Shown: piece by piece, positions 35,711 to 45,683 of the stretch
How positions within the stretch are numbered: position 1 is the first letter of the stretch
Layout of the letters: each line of letters opens with the position of its first letter
Origin: Shewanella atlantica
GTDB lineage: Bacteria > Pseudomonadota > Gammaproteobacteria > Enterobacterales > Shewanellaceae
Assembly: GCF_003966265.1 (NCBI RefSeq)
Contig: NZ_RXNV01000001.1
Location: 1 to 64,000, forward strand
Direction: 5' to 3'
DNA: 64,000 nt
Translations under genes and position numbers: made by a program
Notes under the pieces: generated by a model
What the model was told of the DNA's origin: nothing
The model's database searches: none
Seen by the model: the letters and a program-made list of their open reading frames with translations, nothing else

Positions 35711-37462
35711 ATGCCGGAAGATGAAAAGGCGGATTTACATAAACAGATAGCACTACTTACCAAAAAGGTGCACAGAGAGCACCAGACCAAGCTCGCGGCT
35801 GAAAAGCTGCTGGAAGAGAAGAGTCGTGAGCTTTACCTTGCCCAAAAAATATTAGAAGACAATCTATTCATCATTAAGAACCGTTCAGAGCAGGACATCG
35901 CCCTACTGCATTTGAAGACCCATTTAGAATCGGTGCTACTCGACTTCACCCAGATGTTTCTAAAACAGCACCCATCTGGCGAACATCTCCAGCGGTTGGT
36001 CGATGAACTGGCCGACATTGAGCACATTCACTCGTGCAGGTTAAACTTAACCGCATCCGACGGCTCACTCATTAATGGCCGGTTTATCGCAGGAGCCCCC
36101 ACCAGCTGGCAACATGAAACAACACAGGAAAACTTATGTCACTGGAGCGATGAGGGTCATCAACTCAGCGTGTTCATTAAGGGAGGCACCCGGCACCTGG
36201 GGGCATTACAGGTCGAATTGAATACTCCAAAACCCTGGCAAGAGACCATAGAAAAGCAGCTACTCCTGTTTTGCGATATGCTCCACTCTGCCTACCAACG
36301 TCAGGCACTATTGAATCGCACTCTGGAGGAGAAGCGCAGAGCCGAGTACTCTGAGCGAACAGCAAGAGATTTTGTGGCCATGATAAACCATGAGCTACGC
36401 ACCCCACTCAGTGGGTTACTGGGCAGCGCGGATCTGATGCGCGATACCCAAATGACGACCCATCAGCAACAGCTGCTTAAGACGATGCACCAATCCGGTG
36501 AACTACTGGAGGTGATAATCAATGATCTGCTCGATATCAGTAAGATGAATGCCGGTATGCTCAAAATCATAGATACAAAATTCAGTCCCGAGCAGCTGTG
36601 CTCAATGATCCAGAACATATTTACAACTAAGACCGCAGAGTTAGGCCTGGCTTTTGAACTAACATTCGATGAACACATTCCCGCCCGGTTGCTAGGCGAT
36701 CCGGACCGCATTAAACAGCTCTTTGTAAACCTGATAGGTAATGCAATCAAATTTACCGATCAGGGCAAGATATCGGTAAAGGTCGATTGGGTGCAGGAGA
36801 TGTTTCATTTTACGATATCGGACTCCGGCTGCGGGATCCCCAAAGATAAACTGGCACACATCTTTGAACCTTTTTTTCAGGTTAACAATGCCAGCAATCG
36901 CCCCCATGAAGGCACAGGATTAGGTTTAGCAATCTGTAAACTTCTGGTCGACGAAATGAAGGGAGAGATAAGCCTCGAAAGCAGCGAAGATGAAGGTACA
37001 CAGTTCTCGGTCAGGCTACCGCTAAAGGCAACAGACGATACGGAAGATGTCACCGAGGATGAAGAGATGGACGTCACTCTGGAGAGGCTGACCGTATTAG
37101 TTGTCGAAGACAGTGAAGTGAACCGATTACTTATCTCCATGATGCTCGATAAGCTAAAGATCAAACCCTATCTCGTCAACAACGGTCAGCAAGCCATTAA
37201 CTTTTTGGCCGATAAACCTGTCGATATAGTGTTGATGGACTGCAGAATGCCTATCGTCGATGGCTTCGAAGCAACCAGGAGACTAAGGCACTCGGGATAT
37301 CGTCAACCTATCATAGCGCTGACTGCGGGTACCACGACCCTAGAAATCGATAAGTGTTTCGAGAGTGGCATGGATGAGATCATCAATAAACCATACAAGC
37401 TGATAGATATCAAAAGGGTGCTGATCAAATGGTATCAAAGAATCAACCAGCCATCAGGATAG
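35711..37462 (+). CDS. H-NOX-associated hybrid histidine kinase
   Basis: This 583-residue soluble kinase has an N-terminal coiled coil (about 5-90), a GAF-like region (about 95-205), HisKA with FVAMINHELRTPLSGLLG (His near residue 227), HATPase motifs (NLIGNAIKFTD, DSGCGIP, EGTGLGLAICKLL) and a C-terminal receiver (VLVVEDSEVNRLL, phosphoacceptor Asp in IVLMDCRMPIVDG, Lys in NKPYK). It probably relays phosphate through a separate Hpt protein or regulator to c-di-GMP effectors, as in other Shewanella H-NOX circuits. Its last codons lie inside the first unit of the 136-bp repeat that follows, so its C-terminus may have been altered by the duplication. Confidence 0.93.
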   Translation: MPEDEKADLHKQIALLTKKVHREHQTKLAAEKLLEEKSRELYLAQKILEDNLFIIKNRSEQDIALLHLKTHLESVLLDFTQMFLKQHPSGEHLQRLVDELADIEHIHSCRLNLTASDGSLINGRFIAGAPTSWQHETTQENLCHWSDEGHQLSVFIKGGTRHLGALQVELNTPKPWQETIEKQLLLFCDMLHSAYQRQALLNRTLEEKRRAEYSERTARDFVAMINHELRTPLSGLLGSADLMRDTQMTTHQQQLLKTMHQSGELLEVIINDLLDISKMNAGMLKIIDTKFSPEQLCSMIQNIFTTKTAELGLAFELTFDEHIPARLLGDPDRIKQLFVNLIGNAIKFTDQGKISVKVDWVQEMFHFTISDSGCGIPKDKLAHIFEPFFQVNNASNRPHEGTGLGLAICKLLVDEMKGEISLESSEDEGTQFSVRLPLKATDDTEDVTEDEEMDVTLERLTVLVVEDSEVNRLLISMMLDKLKIKPYLVNNGQQAINFLADKPVDIVLMDCRMPIVDGFEATRRLRHSGYRQPIIALTAGTTTLEIDKCFESGMDEIINKPYKLIDIKRVLIKWYQRINQPSG

Positions 37463-37863
37463 GTGACACAGTTCAGCGACGGTCACCTGATGCAAATCTC
37501 CTAAAGCGGCAACCTGAGCGAGCAGGAGTTCACCACAGGCTAAGGCATCGACGAGTGCATTATGGGCCGCATACACGGGTAAACCAGAGTCAGGATAGGT
37601 GACACAGTTCAGCGACTGTCACCTGGTGCAAATCTCCTAAAGCTGCAACCTGAGCGAGCAGGAGTTCACCACACGCTAATGCATCGACGAGTGCATTATG
37701 GGCCGCATACACGGGTAAACCAGAGTCAGGATAGGTGACACAGTTCAGCGACTGTCACCTGGTGCAAATCTCCTAAAGCTGCAACCTGAGCGAGCAGGAG
37801 TTCACCACAGGCTAAGGCATCGACCAAAGCGTTGTGAGCAGCATAAACGGGTAAACCATATCG
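37456..37863 (-). repeat. Triplicated 3' end of the exonuclease gene (136-bp units)
   Basis: Units start at 37456, 37592 and 37728. Each contains the C-terminal codons of the DEDDh exonuclease, ending in the same stop codon (TGA at 37454, 37590 and 37726). The innermost unit belongs to the intact gene. The two outer units differ from it over about 37 bp at the gene-proximal side: GTG/GTT, GCG/GCT, GCC/GCT, CAT/CAC, AAT/AAC, GCA/GCT and CTC/TTG, all synonymous. They therefore look like the remains of a related allele. Confidence 0.85.
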
Positions 37864-38412
37864 CGCCCGGCATGCCCCCAACCTTAGCGTCCCCTCTTTC
37901 AATACATCTTGTTTGCGAAGTAAACGCTTACGTTCAAGGGCCAAGGTATCGATAGCCAGCAACTTTATCGACTCTCCCGTGACCTGCTTAATTGCCACCT
38001 GTAAGAAACCTAGATCCAATGGAGAATGATGAGCGACCAACAATTTTCCTCTGGTACGTTCCAGGAACCATTCAATAGCCGAATCGATAGAGACACCCGC
38101 TTGTAGCTGATGATCGACGATACCGTGAATGGTTGCACTCTGGCCGACACTGCCGTTTATCTGAATCAACTTCTGTTCGGCGCGACTGAGTTGCAACTGG
38201 CCTTTCTCTATAGGAATTAAGCCGATGCTCAGAATCTGATCGCTATTAGGGTCTAAGCCTGTCATTTCAAGATCGACAGCCATCAAAGATGACTCAGAAA
38301 AGATCTGACCAACCGCGGGCATTTGAGAGCGATAATACTGTTTAGTCGAGTCCGAACGGCTCAAAAAAGCTCTCCAGCACAGTTGTGAGCGTAAAGCGAA
38401 ACCCATCACCAC
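37726..38412 (-). CDS. DnaQ-like DEDDh 3'-5' exonuclease
   Basis: This 228-residue protein has the exonuclease motifs ExoI (MAVDLEMTGLDPN), ExoII (AHHSPLDLGFL) and ExoIIIepsilon (YAAHNALVDALA). The general architecture is that of PolC/DnaQ-family nucleases that act alone or with a partner. The GTG at 38412 directly follows the TAG of the upstream gene, with GAGGA as ribosome-binding site, so the two are coupled. The adjacency of a cNMP-CBS-DUF294 protein and a DEDDh exonuclease is common in gammaproteobacteria. The role is unknown. Its 3' end is triplicated downstream. Confidence 0.9.
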   Translation of the reverse strand: MVMGFALRSQLCWRAFLSRSDSTKQYYRSQMPAVGQIFSESSLMAVDLEMTGLDPNSDQILSIGLIPIEKGQLQLSRAEQKLIQINGSVGQSATIHGIVDHQLQAGVSIDSAIEWFLERTRGKLLVAHHSPLDLGFLQVAIKQVTGESIKLLAIDTLALERKRLLRKQDVLKEGTLRLGACRARYGLPVYAAHNALVDALACGELLLAQVAALGDLHQVTVAELCHLS

Positions 38413-40257
38413 CTAAAAGGTCCTCGTAAATTTAAGCTTTATCCCGGCCTGAGCATCATGCACCACCTTAAACGCGTCCCGTAACTGATGGCGAACCAAT
38501 GATGAAAGGTTCTGTGGTTTAAGATAATTAGACAAGTCTAACGAGTGAGTGTATTGATAGCCTTGATTAGACAGGCGCATATGGGCAATAAATTCATGGG
38601 CATCAGCAAGATTCAATGCATCTTTACGATTGATGATGTTGCTCTCCATTAATGCACGAATACGTTTTGCCGTATTCACCTCTTTTATTCCGGCCGACAG
38701 CGCATATACCCGGGCGATATCGTTTATCAGCGCATTGCCCTTGTGTTTCAGATCTATTCCCTTCACCTCACGTCCGTCTCGCTCGAGCACAAACTGTTTG
38801 AAAAAACCTAACGGTGGCGACTCCTGCAATGAGTTGTTGGTCATTCCGGCAAGGAAAATATCATTGTCTTTAGTCTCCGCTAACACTTTGTCCTGCAGAC
38901 TATCGAACAGAGAACTCGGCCCGTAGATAGAACGCATATCGAAGAAAATACTCGCATGCATTAACGCCTTAGGCTCCGGGGTATTAACCCACTTATCGAA
39001 GCGCTGTTGCCATTGAGTCAGGGTCAGACGCCACTTAGGGTTTTGCGCCATGATGTCGCCGGGGCAATAGATATAACCACATCGGTCCAGGCCGTTACAC
39101 ACCGCCTTGGTCAAGGTTTCAAAATAACCAGCGGCCTCTTCATCAGGTTCATGAGCGAGCAACAAACCATTGTCCTGATCCGAACACGCCGCCTGATCTT
39201 GTCGCCCCTGCGAGCCAAATGCCAACCAGCAGAAGGCCATGGGGGCCTCTCCCAGGATCTGTTGATTTAAGACGATAAGTCGCCGTGTCAGGGCATCGGT
39301 CACCGAGGTTAGTACCCGACCTATCTCCTCCGCTCTGGCATCCGCGCTGATAAGATTCTGCAACAAGAGCGGGATCTGCTTACTCACAGCGATCAGGCTT
39401 TCAAGATCATTTTGCCGCTCTATCTCACCTATCAAAAGCAGAGGTTGTGAGCTTTGACCACGTAAGATGTCGGTGCTGGTCAATACACCAACCGCTCGGT
39501 CATCGTCCACTATCGGCAGATGATGAATACTATGCTCACTCATCAGTAGCATGGCTTCAAATACCAGCGAATTTGATGTCAGGGTTTTGGGCTTTGTCGT
39601 CATCGCCTGATGCACGGGCAGGCTTCCCTCTAGCCCTTCGGCTAAAACCCGGTTTCTCAAGTCTCTGTCGGTCAAGATCCCACTGAGCTTGTTGTTATCT
39701 ATCACTAACACAGATGAGACCCGCGCCGAGCGCATTTTTCGGGCGGCTTCGCTGACTGTCGCATTAAAGTCGATAACCAGAGGGTCACCCGACATTAAGG
39801 AGCTGACCCGATTGGTGGTTAACTCCTTGGCCTTGAAACGGGTCTGATGACGCAGGCGTTTAGCGAAGGCGCGGTTAAAGAAGCGATCGAACTCCCTGCT
39901 CTCTACACGCAGGTAATCGAAAGTATCGGGATCCAGGTGATACACCAGACCATCTTCGAGGATCCGAACCCTGTTACTCACCTTTTCACCGGATAACAGG
40001 GAGGGAAAACCGAAGTAATCTCCCTCGCCTAATCTATCCAGTAACTCACCATCATTATCTCTCACCTCAAATGCGCCGCTGCGTACGATATATAACTGAG
40101 GGTGACTCTCATCGAGGGGGACAAACGCGGATAATTTACTGTAGTAGCCAACGCTCAGACTTTTACAGCAACGTTCGAGTGTCGCGAGGTCCAGTGTATC
40201 AAAAGGCACCTGCGCCTTGATAAACTCGGTAATGGGTTGAAGTTCACTTGCATCCAT
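38413..40257 (-). CDS. cNMP-binding / CBS / DUF294 nucleotidyltransferase protein
   Basis: This 614-residue protein has a cyclic nucleotide-binding domain (about 20-140: PQLYIVRSGAFEVRDNDGEL, LLDRLGEGDYFGFPSLLSG), two CBS domains (about 155-275: SVLVIDNNKLSGILTDRDLR, IVDDDRAVGVLTSTDILRG), a DUF294 nucleotidyltransferase domain with the GSQGRQDQAACSDQDNGLL motif (G-S-x-G-R, D-x-D), and a C-terminal helical domain with RDGREVKGIDLKHKG. It looks like a GlnD-type signalling transferase, but its target is unknown. It is translationally coupled to the exonuclease gene. No membrane segment, so cytosolic. Confidence 0.92.
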   Translation of the reverse strand: MDASELQPITEFIKAQVPFDTLDLATLERCCKSLSVGYYSKLSAFVPLDESHPQLYIVRSGAFEVRDNDGELLDRLGEGDYFGFPSLLSGEKVSNRVRILEDGLVYHLDPDTFDYLRVESREFDRFFNRAFAKRLRHQTRFKAKELTTNRVSSLMSGDPLVIDFNATVSEAARKMRSARVSSVLVIDNNKLSGILTDRDLRNRVLAEGLEGSLPVHQAMTTKPKTLTSNSLVFEAMLLMSEHSIHHLPIVDDDRAVGVLTSTDILRGQSSQPLLLIGEIERQNDLESLIAVSKQIPLLLQNLISADARAEEIGRVLTSVTDALTRRLIVLNQQILGEAPMAFCWLAFGSQGRQDQAACSDQDNGLLLAHEPDEEAAGYFETLTKAVCNGLDRCGYIYCPGDIMAQNPKWRLTLTQWQQRFDKWVNTPEPKALMHASIFFDMRSIYGPSSLFDSLQDKVLAETKDNDIFLAGMTNNSLQESPPLGFFKQFVLERDGREVKGIDLKHKGNALINDIARVYALSAGIKEVNTAKRIRALMESNIINRKDALNLADAHEFIAHMRLSNQGYQYTHSLDLSNYLKPQNLSSLVRHQLRDAFKVVHDAQAGIKLKFTRTF

Positions 40258-40462
40258 AGACTGTCACCAGAAAAAGCGGAAGTAGATACTGATAGTAAAA
40301 CTATACCTAATTCAAAAAGGTACAGGTATTCGACTTATGGAGCAGTTGGAGAGTTTAATGAAAGCAATAAAGATATGAACAGAAAAAGTTCAGCCAAAAT
40401 ATCCCTGAGAACCTCACTTTCTTATACCATAGATATTTCAGCATCTTCAGCCTGAATACGAG

Positions 40463-41011
40463 TCAGGTTAAGGATTTTTTGCTCCATACATAGAAATAGT
40501 GCCCTCCGCTGATGAAGGCCATCGCGATCAGTGACCACATACCCACTTGAAAACTCTGCGGGGTTAGGAAGGGGGAAACCTTATCGGTTAACAGTATTAA
40601 CGCAAAGGTAATTTGAACGAAGGTACTCGCCTTTCCCCAGATACTAGGGGTCACCTCATAACTGCCAGACTGCCAGTGATAGAGAAGTGCGCCACACACA
40701 ATCAAGAAATCCCTTATCACGACTACCATGGCCACCCACCATGGCAATATACCCACTATCGCAAAAGAGACATACACACTGACCAGCAGCACCTTATCGG
40801 AAATAGGATCGACAATAGCGCCATAACAACTGACGGCATTTAACTTACGTGCCAGGAAGCCATCGACGCCATCACTGAGCCCGGCAATCAATGCAATCCA
40901 TAACACGGTGCCATAGTCTTCGTTCAAGATCATCAGACAGATGGGAACAGCCAGAATCAGGCGCAATGTCGTCAACATATTTGGAAGCTGCTTGATTACT
41001 GAACTGTCCAT
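40463..41011 (-). CDS. CDP-alcohol phosphatidyltransferase (PgsA-like)
   Basis: This 182-residue membrane protein with about five TM segments has the complete catalytic signature D-G-x2-A-R-x8-G-x3-D-x3-D in LSDGVDGFLARKLNAV and CYGAIVDPISDK. The family joins CDP-diacylglycerol to an alcohol such as glycerol-3-phosphate. The short length matches PgsA-like enzymes, but the true pgsA is normally linked to uvrC, so this may be a paralogue with another acceptor. It is in the inner membrane and is monocistronic. Confidence 0.88.
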   Translation of the reverse strand: MDSSVIKQLPNMLTTLRLILAVPICLMILNEDYGTVLWIALIAGLSDGVDGFLARKLNAVSCYGAIVDPISDKVLLVSVYVSFAIVGILPWWVAMVVVIRDFLIVCGALLYHWQSGSYEVTPSIWGKASTFVQITFALILLTDKVSPFLTPQSFQVGMWSLIAMAFISGGHYFYVWSKKSLT

Positions 41012-41225
41012 AACTTATTAACCATCCTGGATTAAGTTTTCCTATCTTTATTATATCCGCTCCGACTCAAAGTGCTCGTTTAAGCGGTTTAACAATAACG
41101 TTTTTTCGATTTAACCTTCCCTTGATACAACCTTTCCGCATTGGCTTATTACAATTTTTTAGTCATATAGATGCGGCTCGGTTCGAGAGTCGCTACCGGT
41201 AAAAAGAGCGCAACCTAAGACGAAA

Positions 41226-42056
41226 TCAGTATATCAGTTTACCCTCAAGCCGATTTTTCAATGCTTGTACGGCGGGCATAGATTGACGATGAGCAGGCAT
41301 AGTACTAATTGTGTTCAATCCGTTTTGATATGCCGTTTGTGCGTCACCATAACGCATCAGCCGATGTAATATCTCTCCCTTTCTGAGCTGCCAACGAGGC
41401 AGAGCCTCTACATCATCAGGCAAGAGTTCAATGGCCGCGAGGGCTAACTGAGTCTCGCCCAGCTCCTGATAAGTGTCAACCAGGAGATCTATCAAACTGA
41501 CCATAGGCCCCAGCCTGTCTATCCCGTCATTGAGTCCGTCAATGGCCTTGCTAATCCCCTCGCTTTCTATCGACTTGGCCATCATCGCACGCTCAATAAA
41601 CTGATCCGGGGTGGGCCTGTTTAACAGGCTCATAAAAATATCCATCTCATCCACGGCTTGTTCGTACTCTTCCAGCGCACTATATGTTCTGGCCAGATTC
41701 AGTCTGGCCGACTTATACCTGGGATCTAACTTTATCACCTTAGAGAGCAAGGTTTTCGCCTCATCCGGCATACCTGACTGCAGTCGCATGCGTCCCATGT
41801 AAAACCAGATATCCAGGCGTAATTTATCATCATGGGTGTATTTCAGGGCAGTTTGAAAATCACGCCAGGCTAAGTCCCAATGCCGGTTATCACTGTGAAG
41901 TTCTCCCCGCTTGAGATACAGGTGCGCATCATTTGTCTGTGAATTGAGCAAGTAATCATAGTGCTGCACACGCAGGTCTACATCTACGTGCGCCACAGAT
42001 AAACCGGAGCAAGTCAACGTCAGCAATAAGATCACAGCCTTATAGAGTCCCTTCAT
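41226..42056 (-). CDS. Exported TPR protein
   Basis: This 276-residue protein has a signal peptide (KAVILLLTLTCSGLSVAHV) and at least four tetratricopeptide-like repeats (NDAHLYLKRGELHSDNRHWD, LDIWFYMGRMRLQSGMPDEA, KSARLNLARTYSALEEYEQA, QLRKGEILHRLMRYGDAQTA). It starts 2 nt after the stop codon of the large phosphatase gene, so they form a coupled pair. TPR proteins bind partners, and the likely partner is the secreted phosphatase upstream. Periplasmic location is inferred from the signal peptide. Confidence 0.85.
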   Translation of the reverse strand: MKGLYKAVILLLTLTCSGLSVAHVDVDLRVQHYDYLLNSQTNDAHLYLKRGELHSDNRHWDLAWRDFQTALKYTHDDKLRLDIWFYMGRMRLQSGMPDEAKTLLSKVIKLDPRYKSARLNLARTYSALEEYEQAVDEMDIFMSLLNRPTPDQFIERAMMAKSIESEGISKAIDGLNDGIDRLGPMVSLIDLLVDTYQELGETQLALAAIELLPDDVEALPRWQLRKGEILHRLMRYGDAQTAYQNGLNTISTMPAHRQSMPAVQALKNRLEGKLIY

Positions 42057-42058
42057 GA

Positions 42059-45000
42059 CTAAGGCACCGTTACCGACCCCGAGGTCATCACATCATTGAA
42101 GCTATCGCCTGCTCGCTCGATGTTGATAACCGTAAAAGTGAAAACATCGCCGCTTTGAGCCGCCACCTTAGATAACTTCAAACTGACGGAACCGTTTGCG
42201 CCCGTTGTCCCCGACACCATCGACGTCGAACCATCGGCTAAGGCCCAGTTACCGCTCACCTTGGCTCCAGATGCGACGCTTCCCGAGTCATCAATCACAG
42301 ATACCTGAGCCGTAATATCATAGTTACGCCCCTTCTTTTTGAGAGAGAGTGAGACATCATCGGCCTGTAATACCGCAGGCGCTGCTATGGTGGTCGTCAC
42401 CGCGACCTCTTGTGAGAAGGATGACTCTTCGACACCATCGCTGGCCGTTATGACATAGTAATAACTGGTGTCCGCCACCACCGAACTATCGAGATAATTC
42501 GTCACGAGCGATTGAACCAGCGGGATATAGCCGCTGCCGGATACGAGCGAACGGTAGATGTTATAGCTGATCGCGTGAGCCACACCTGTCCAGTTGAGCT
42601 CAACCTGACTGCCATTGAAACTGGCACTGACACCCGTTGGTGCACTGAGACCATCACAGGCCGTGGCATCGGAGCGAATACAGTCACTGGTTTCAATATT
42701 GTCACTGGCGAGATAGGTGTAACCAGTGAGACTCAAGGAGTTAACGGTGAAGATAAATTCACCGCTGCTGTTTTTGCTTGCGTTACCTGAGTTGAAGCTA
42801 ACCTTGCCCTCATTTGATGTTACGCCGGACACAGATAATGCCGACATACCTGTCCAACTTCCCTGCACCGCTACGTTACCAATGGCTGAGCCCATATTAT
42901 CGACGACCGAGACCTCTGCCTGTGCCCTGAGCTTTTTTCGGTTCACAGATCCGATGACCATGGCTATCTGCTCGACATATACCGAGGAGACGATGGCGTT
43001 TGTGGTGATATCCAACCCGGAGGTCGGCGTAGATTCATTGTTGGCTCCATCGAAAGCGATCACTTTATAGGTATAGCTTGTTGCCGGGGTTAAACCGCCA
43101 TCATCGAAACTCGTTATCAACGGTGTCCCTACCATCACATCATCGCGAAGTACCTTATAACCGGCCACAGCCACATTATCGGTTGCCGCATCCCAGCTAA
43201 TTGATGCACTGTCCGTTGTCACTGAACTCATTTGCAGGTTTTCAACCTGACTCGGTGCTTCGCTATCGCCCTCAGGCTCCGGCAGGGAGTAAACCAGTGT
43301 TAACTCGGGGTGGAAACTTGTCGACTCACTCGAATAAAAATCGGCACCATCTGAAGCCGAGGAGTGTGCGATGATAAAGCCGTTATTATTCACCGAGCCA
43401 TCAACCCAGGACTGTACAATAGCAATTCCTGCCTCATTGAGATCAACCGTGAATAGTCCAGTAGAGGGCGAAATGGCAGAGAGAGAAATCGTTCCACGAT
43501 CGCTCACGCCCTGTCCACCTGCCGACTCCCAGGCCATGCCCGCTCGATACTGCTGCCAGGTCACTTCATCTTCTACCCAAGGGGAGTAAAGTGGAAAAAC
43601 ACCATAACTGCTGCCCGATGGATTAAATACATCTAAGGTTATCGCCGCCGACTCGATAATGGCATCAACGGGGATTTGACTGATATCCCAGCGAAGCAGA
43701 CTCGAAAGGTCGACACCGCCGCCATCATCGCCATCGATAAACAAACTCGAACTTGCCCCATAGTTGGTACTGGCATTGAGCTCACTGATATAGGCATCAC
43801 TTGTACCGGCATAACCGGCGCCCGGACTAACGCCCTCTTGAAATGCTATGGTCATAAGGTTGATATAGGTAAATGTTTGCTCCGTATCGGCGGCTATGAG
43901 GTTAAGCGAAATATCTTCGATACCATTGATTGTCAACGTATAAAGTTGAGATGCCGTCAGGGCTGAGGTCGTTAAGGTGACTTCGCGCAGATTTGCACTC
44001 AATTGCGCCGAGAGCACTTCTGCGCCGTTATCCAGTTGGTAATTCAAACTATTGTTTGCACTCGCCAAGGTGATATTCTCAGAAAAACTGACCGTCAGGC
44101 TCGACGCCATAGTCGCCTTAACTGATACCAACTCAGGTGACAGAATATCCTGGCCCTTAGTGATGGTAAATGCATCCTGAACCGCATTGGTGTTATCGAT
44201 AAAGGTCGCCGTAAGCTCATTGGCTATCACCTCGACAATGACCGAACCCAACCTATTGATTGAGGCATACATGGCCGGATGGTTCAGCGTTCCGCCCGAG
44301 ATCTTACCCGAACTTCCCGCAACCACATAGACGGCGCCATTATTGGCCTGCTGGACCTGCACCGTTTTCTCATAACTGCCATCCCCGGTTTTCTTACCAT
44401 CGCCACCATCGAGTTTCATCACCTCACTGAAACTCGATGAACTGCCATAGTGGCTGTCGATAAGGTATGACCGTTCATAGGAGTGGCTGTGGCCTGACAG
44501 AACAAGATCGACACCGTAAGACTCGAGGATAGGCAGCGCATTTTCACGCATCTCTATCAAACGAGATTCTGAATCTGAGTTATGAGAGCCTTTAGTGTAG
44601 GGCGGGTGATGCCAATAGGCGATGATCCAGGGCTGACTGGTGGCTTCAAGATCGTTAACCAGCCAGGTCAACATGGCACCGTTACTTGCCCTGCTGGTCT
44701 CGTAGGAATCCAGGCAGATAAAGTGGATCTGGCCATAATCGAACGAGTAATACGCTTCGGTTCCCGATGCTACGCCTCCCGCTTCGCCGTTAGTCGGCAG
44801 GGTAAAAATATCGTAGTAAGGCCCCTCTTGTGAGGCTGAATCAGCGCTTGCCCCATCGTGGTTACCTAATGTTGCCCAGAGCGGAGATTGCTTTAACAGC
44901 TCGGGATAAAGCTCGAACACAGCGGCCTGATACTCACTGTCGGTGCCGGTAGAATAGGCATTGTCTCCCAACATGATCCAAAGATCTGTGTACTCACTGC

Positions 45001-45484
45001 CGGTTCGGGTCCGGTAGGCATCCCGAACGGCCCGGGCATTATTATCCGCGGTGCCTGAGTCACCGATGATCCAAATCCGGGCGAGCTCCGTGTTACCAAT
45101 GTCAGGTGAGGTATAGAAGAAATGGCTGCTATCGCCGCCGGCAAGAACGCCGCCCGACTCATCGAGCAGGGCGTAATAGTAACGGGTATCGGGCAGTAAA
45201 CCCGATATCAGGACACTATGGTCCACCCCATCTGCCCCAAACGCACTGGCATTCAAGTCATTAAGCTCAGTACCGTAAATCACATTCGATGGGCTGGATA
45301 TATCGGTTCGCCACTTAACCGTCATGCTGTGCTGCGTGCCCAGCTGCAGATAGGGACCACGACTCAGGTTCTCCGCCCGCCCTTCAAATGGTGCAATAAC
45401 AAGCAGAGAGCAGAGTAAACCACTCAAAAAGAGTCTGTTGGTCGAAGACTTACATGATAAGAATGACAGAAATGAACCAGACAT
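42059..45484 (-). CDS. Large secreted metallophosphatase with Ig-like, DNRLRE and FN3 domains
   Basis: This protein of about 1141 residues has a signal peptide (FLSGLLCSLLVIAPFEGRA) and an N-terminal purple-acid-phosphatase FN3 domain (SRGPYLQLGTQHSMTVKW). The phosphatase core has GDSGTAD, GDNAYSTG, GNHDGA, HHPPY and GHSHSYERS. A cadherin/Ig-like domain follows (VSVKATMASSLTVSFSENI), then a DNRLRE-type domain (LRWDISQIPVDAIIESAAIT), an FN3 domain (PSQVENLQMSSVTTDSASIS) and further Ig/FN3-like repeats. It is probably extracellular phosphate scavenging or polymer processing. The start lies among clustered GTG and ATG codons at 45493-45484; I give the ATG at 45484. The TPR gene follows immediately. 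Confidence 0.88.
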   Translation of the reverse strand: MSGSFLSFLSCKSSTNRLFLSGLLCSLLVIAPFEGRAENLSRGPYLQLGTQHSMTVKWRTDISSPSNVIYGTELNDLNASAFGADGVDHSVLISGLLPDTRYYYALLDESGGVLAGGDSSHFFYTSPDIGNTELARIWIIGDSGTADNNARAVRDAYRTRTGSEYTDLWIMLGDNAYSTGTDSEYQAAVFELYPELLKQSPLWATLGNHDGASADSASQEGPYYDIFTLPTNGEAGGVASGTEAYYSFDYGQIHFICLDSYETSRASNGAMLTWLVNDLEATSQPWIIAYWHHPPYTKGSHNSDSESRLIEMRENALPILESYGVDLVLSGHSHSYERSYLIDSHYGSSSSFSEVMKLDGGDGKKTGDGSYEKTVQVQQANNGAVYVVAGSSGKISGGTLNHPAMYASINRLGSVIVEVIANELTATFIDNTNAVQDAFTITKGQDILSPELVSVKATMASSLTVSFSENITLASANNSLNYQLDNGAEVLSAQLSANLREVTLTTSALTASQLYTLTINGIEDISLNLIAADTEQTFTYINLMTIAFQEGVSPGAGYAGTSDAYISELNASTNYGASSSLFIDGDDGGGVDLSSLLRWDISQIPVDAIIESAAITLDVFNPSGSSYGVFPLYSPWVEDEVTWQQYRAGMAWESAGGQGVSDRGTISLSAISPSTGLFTVDLNEAGIAIVQSWVDGSVNNNGFIIAHSSASDGADFYSSESTSFHPELTLVYSLPEPEGDSEAPSQVENLQMSSVTTDSASISWDAATDNVAVAGYKVLRDDVMVGTPLITSFDDGGLTPATSYTYKVIAFDGANNESTPTSGLDITTNAIVSSVYVEQIAMVIGSVNRKKLRAQAEVSVVDNMGSAIGNVAVQGSWTGMSALSVSGVTSNEGKVSFNSGNASKNSSGEFIFTVNSLSLTGYTYLASDNIETSDCIRSDATACDGLSAPTGVSASFNGSQVELNWTGVAHAISYNIYRSLVSGSGYIPLVQSLVTNYLDSSVVADTSYYYVITASDGVEESSFSQEVAVTTTIAAPAVLQADDVSLSLKKKGRNYDITAQVSVIDDSGSVASGAKVSGNWALADGSTSMVSGTTGANGSVSLKLSKVAAQSGDVFTFTVINIERAGDSFNDVMTSGSVTVP

Positions 45485-45683
45485 AAACACCACCGTACCT
45501 TGCGGCTCTTAGCTATAAACACAAGCAAGAGCCATGAGCGATGTGATAAGTATATGCACTAATACCCCGTCGTGCCTGAGCTTGCACCTGCTTATAGATG
45601 TGGTATCGGGAGCTGATGAAGCAAAAAAAGAGCGCCGAGGCACTCTTTTTAATCTGACTTTACATCAAACTTTTAATTGAAGA

